Shown here piece after piece: positions 6,267 to 7,059 of a stretch of DNA of 7,059 nt. Position numbers and translations under genes: made by a program. The notes under the pieces are model-generated. The model was not told the DNA's origin. It saw only the letters and a list, made by a program, of their open reading frames with translations, and made no database searches. Within the stretch, counting starts at the first letter, position 1; each line of letters opens with the position of its first letter. Origin of the DNA: Pseudomonadota bacterium (GTDB lineage: Bacteria; Pseudomonadota; Alphaproteobacteria; Acetobacterales; Acetobacteraceae); assembly GCA_021808055.1 (NCBI GenBank), contig JAKBCH010000083.1, forward strand, positions 1-7,059. The letters are read 5' to 3'.

Positions 6267-7059
6267 TCAAATTGCGAGGTTATGTTCGCGCGCCCAAACC
6301 GCCAGGGGCTCACGAATGCTGCCCCCAGCCGCCCCGGCGCGCCGCAATTCCCGCAGCACCGGGCGCAGGGCATTAAGGTCTGCTTCTACAAGTACGGCCT
6401 TAACCGGTAGAATGGAATTACCAGACATTGAAAGCGTATTAATGCCGAGGGCAGCAAAAGCTAGCGCATCTAGAGGCCGGCCGGCCGCTTCACCACAAAC
6501 TGAAAGCGGCACACCAGCTTCCTGGCAGTACGTAACCAGTTTTTCCAGCATTTCCAGCACCGGGGCGGAAAGTGTGTCATACCGGTCCGCCAGTTCGGGC
6601 GTTCCTCTGTCCGCCGCGAAGAGAAACTGCATCAGATCGTTGGTGCCCACGGAAATAAAATCCGCCTCCGCCAGCAATCCGGGGAGCTGAAAGAGCAAGG
6701 AGGGAACTTCCAACATGGTGCCGGCCTCCAGCCGCTCAGGGGCGGGGCGGATGCGCCCGGCTTCAGCCTCAAGAATATCCCGTGCTGCACGGAATTCTTC
6801 CACGGTAGCGACCATCGGGAACATCACCTGCAAGGGTCGACCTTGTGCGCCCAGCAATAAAGCGCGCAACTGTCGCCGCAAAATCGCGGGCCGGTCCAGC
6901 CCAATGCGCAGGCTCCGCCAGCCCATGGCTGGGTTTTCTTCTGTCTGCGCGGTTTCGCCCGGCAGCAGCTTGTCGGCCCCCAGATCCAGCGTGCGAAACT
7001 GCACGGGCCGACCCTTGGCGCGGTCCATCACGCGGCCGTATTCAGCCGCCTGGCCCGCC
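6267..7059 (-). CDS. ptsP: PEP-protein phosphotransferase (EI-Ntr, PtsP), C-terminal part only
   Basis: Enzyme I proteins autophosphorylate from phosphoenolpyruvate and pass the phosphate to HPr/NPr. In alphaproteobacteria the usual version is the nitrogen-PTS enzyme PtsP, a regulatory rather than sugar-transport system. Only the C-terminal PEP-binding barrel is seen: 263 residues, open through the right edge. Visible active-site features are GRPVQFRTLDLGADK (fragment residues 16-30, with the PEP-binding Arg), EENPAMGWRS, VMFPMV, TMLEVPS, the metal- and PEP-binding SVGTNDLMQF with ADRG, and the catalytic cysteine in SVCGEAAG (Cys at fragment residue 188). The phospho-histidine domain and any N-terminal GAF domain lie outside the window, so PtsP rather than a sugar-PTS enzyme I is inferred from gene order. 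The stop TGA is 3 nt before the RodZ-like start, suggesting one transcript. Confidence 0.93.
   Translation of the reverse strand, partial: AGQAAEYGRVMDRAKGRPVQFRTLDLGADKLLPGETAQTEENPAMGWRSLRIGLDRPAILRRQLRALLLGAQGRPLQVMFPMVATVEEFRAARDILEAEAGRIRPAPERLEAGTMLEVPSLLFQLPGLLAEADFISVGTNDLMQFLFAADRGTPELADRYDTLSAPVLEMLEKLVTYCQEAGVPLSVCGEAAGRPLDALAFAALGINTLSMSGNSILPVKAVLVEADLNALRPVLRELRRAGAAGGSIREPLAVWAREHNLAI

Noticed and set aside
6475..6486. 12-bp palindrome GGCCGGCCGGCC
   Set aside because: It lies inside the conserved GEAAGRPLDA coding region of ptsP, and GC-rich Ala-Gly-Arg-Pro codons explain it.
1..7059. Search for a novel defence, mobile or biosynthetic system
   Set aside because: All seven genes fall into known core families in a coherent operon-like order, with no sign of insertion, atypical composition, integrase, repeats with spacers or toxin-antitoxin pairs.

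Overview
This window looks like an ordinary stretch of core chromosome from an alphaproteobacterium. The Rhodospirillales/Acetobacteraceae group is the best guess. That guess rests on four things: the gene order, the presence of a DUF4167-type gene next to prmC, a moderately GC-rich composition judged by eye, and a canonical bacterial-type HisRS rather than the diverged HisRS known from several other alphaproteobacterial orders. I see no mobile element, CRISPR array, RNA gene, phage gene or recombination site.

Everything lies on the minus strand, so transcription runs from high to low coordinates. In that order the genes are: the 3' part of ptsP (PEP-protein phosphotransferase, cut by the right edge); a RodZ-like membrane protein with a cytoplasmic helix-turn-helix; ispG (isoprenoid MEP pathway); hisS (histidyl-tRNA synthetase); prfA (release factor 1); prmC (the methyltransferase for the release-factor GGQ glutamine); and a DUF4167 protein of unknown function, cut by the left edge.

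The genes are tightly packed. ptsP and rodZ are 3 nt apart, rodZ and ispG 10 nt apart, and hisS/prfA and prfA/prmC each overlap by 4 nt. Only two gaps are notable. The ispG-hisS gap holds a strong intrinsic-terminator-like hairpin with a T tract that ends only 14 nt before the hisS start. The 145-nt prmC-DUF4167 gap has no convincing promoter or terminator. This suggests an upstream unit (ptsP-rodZ-ispG) and a downstream translation unit (hisS-prfA-prmC, possibly with DUF4167), separated by a terminator or attenuator that must be leaky or bypassed, because almost no room remains for a promoter after it.

The downstream genes share a theme: hisS charges tRNA-His, prfA terminates at UAA/UAG, and prmC methylates the RF1 glutamine. 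The DUF4167 protein begins with an Arg/Gly-rich, nine-glycine segment, followed by a conserved helical core and a charged Arg/Gln/Glu/Asn repeat tail. It is the only gene here whose function is truly open. I did not find a previously undescribed multi-gene system. The most useful leads are the terminator upstream of hisS and the repeat-bearing DUF4167 protein.
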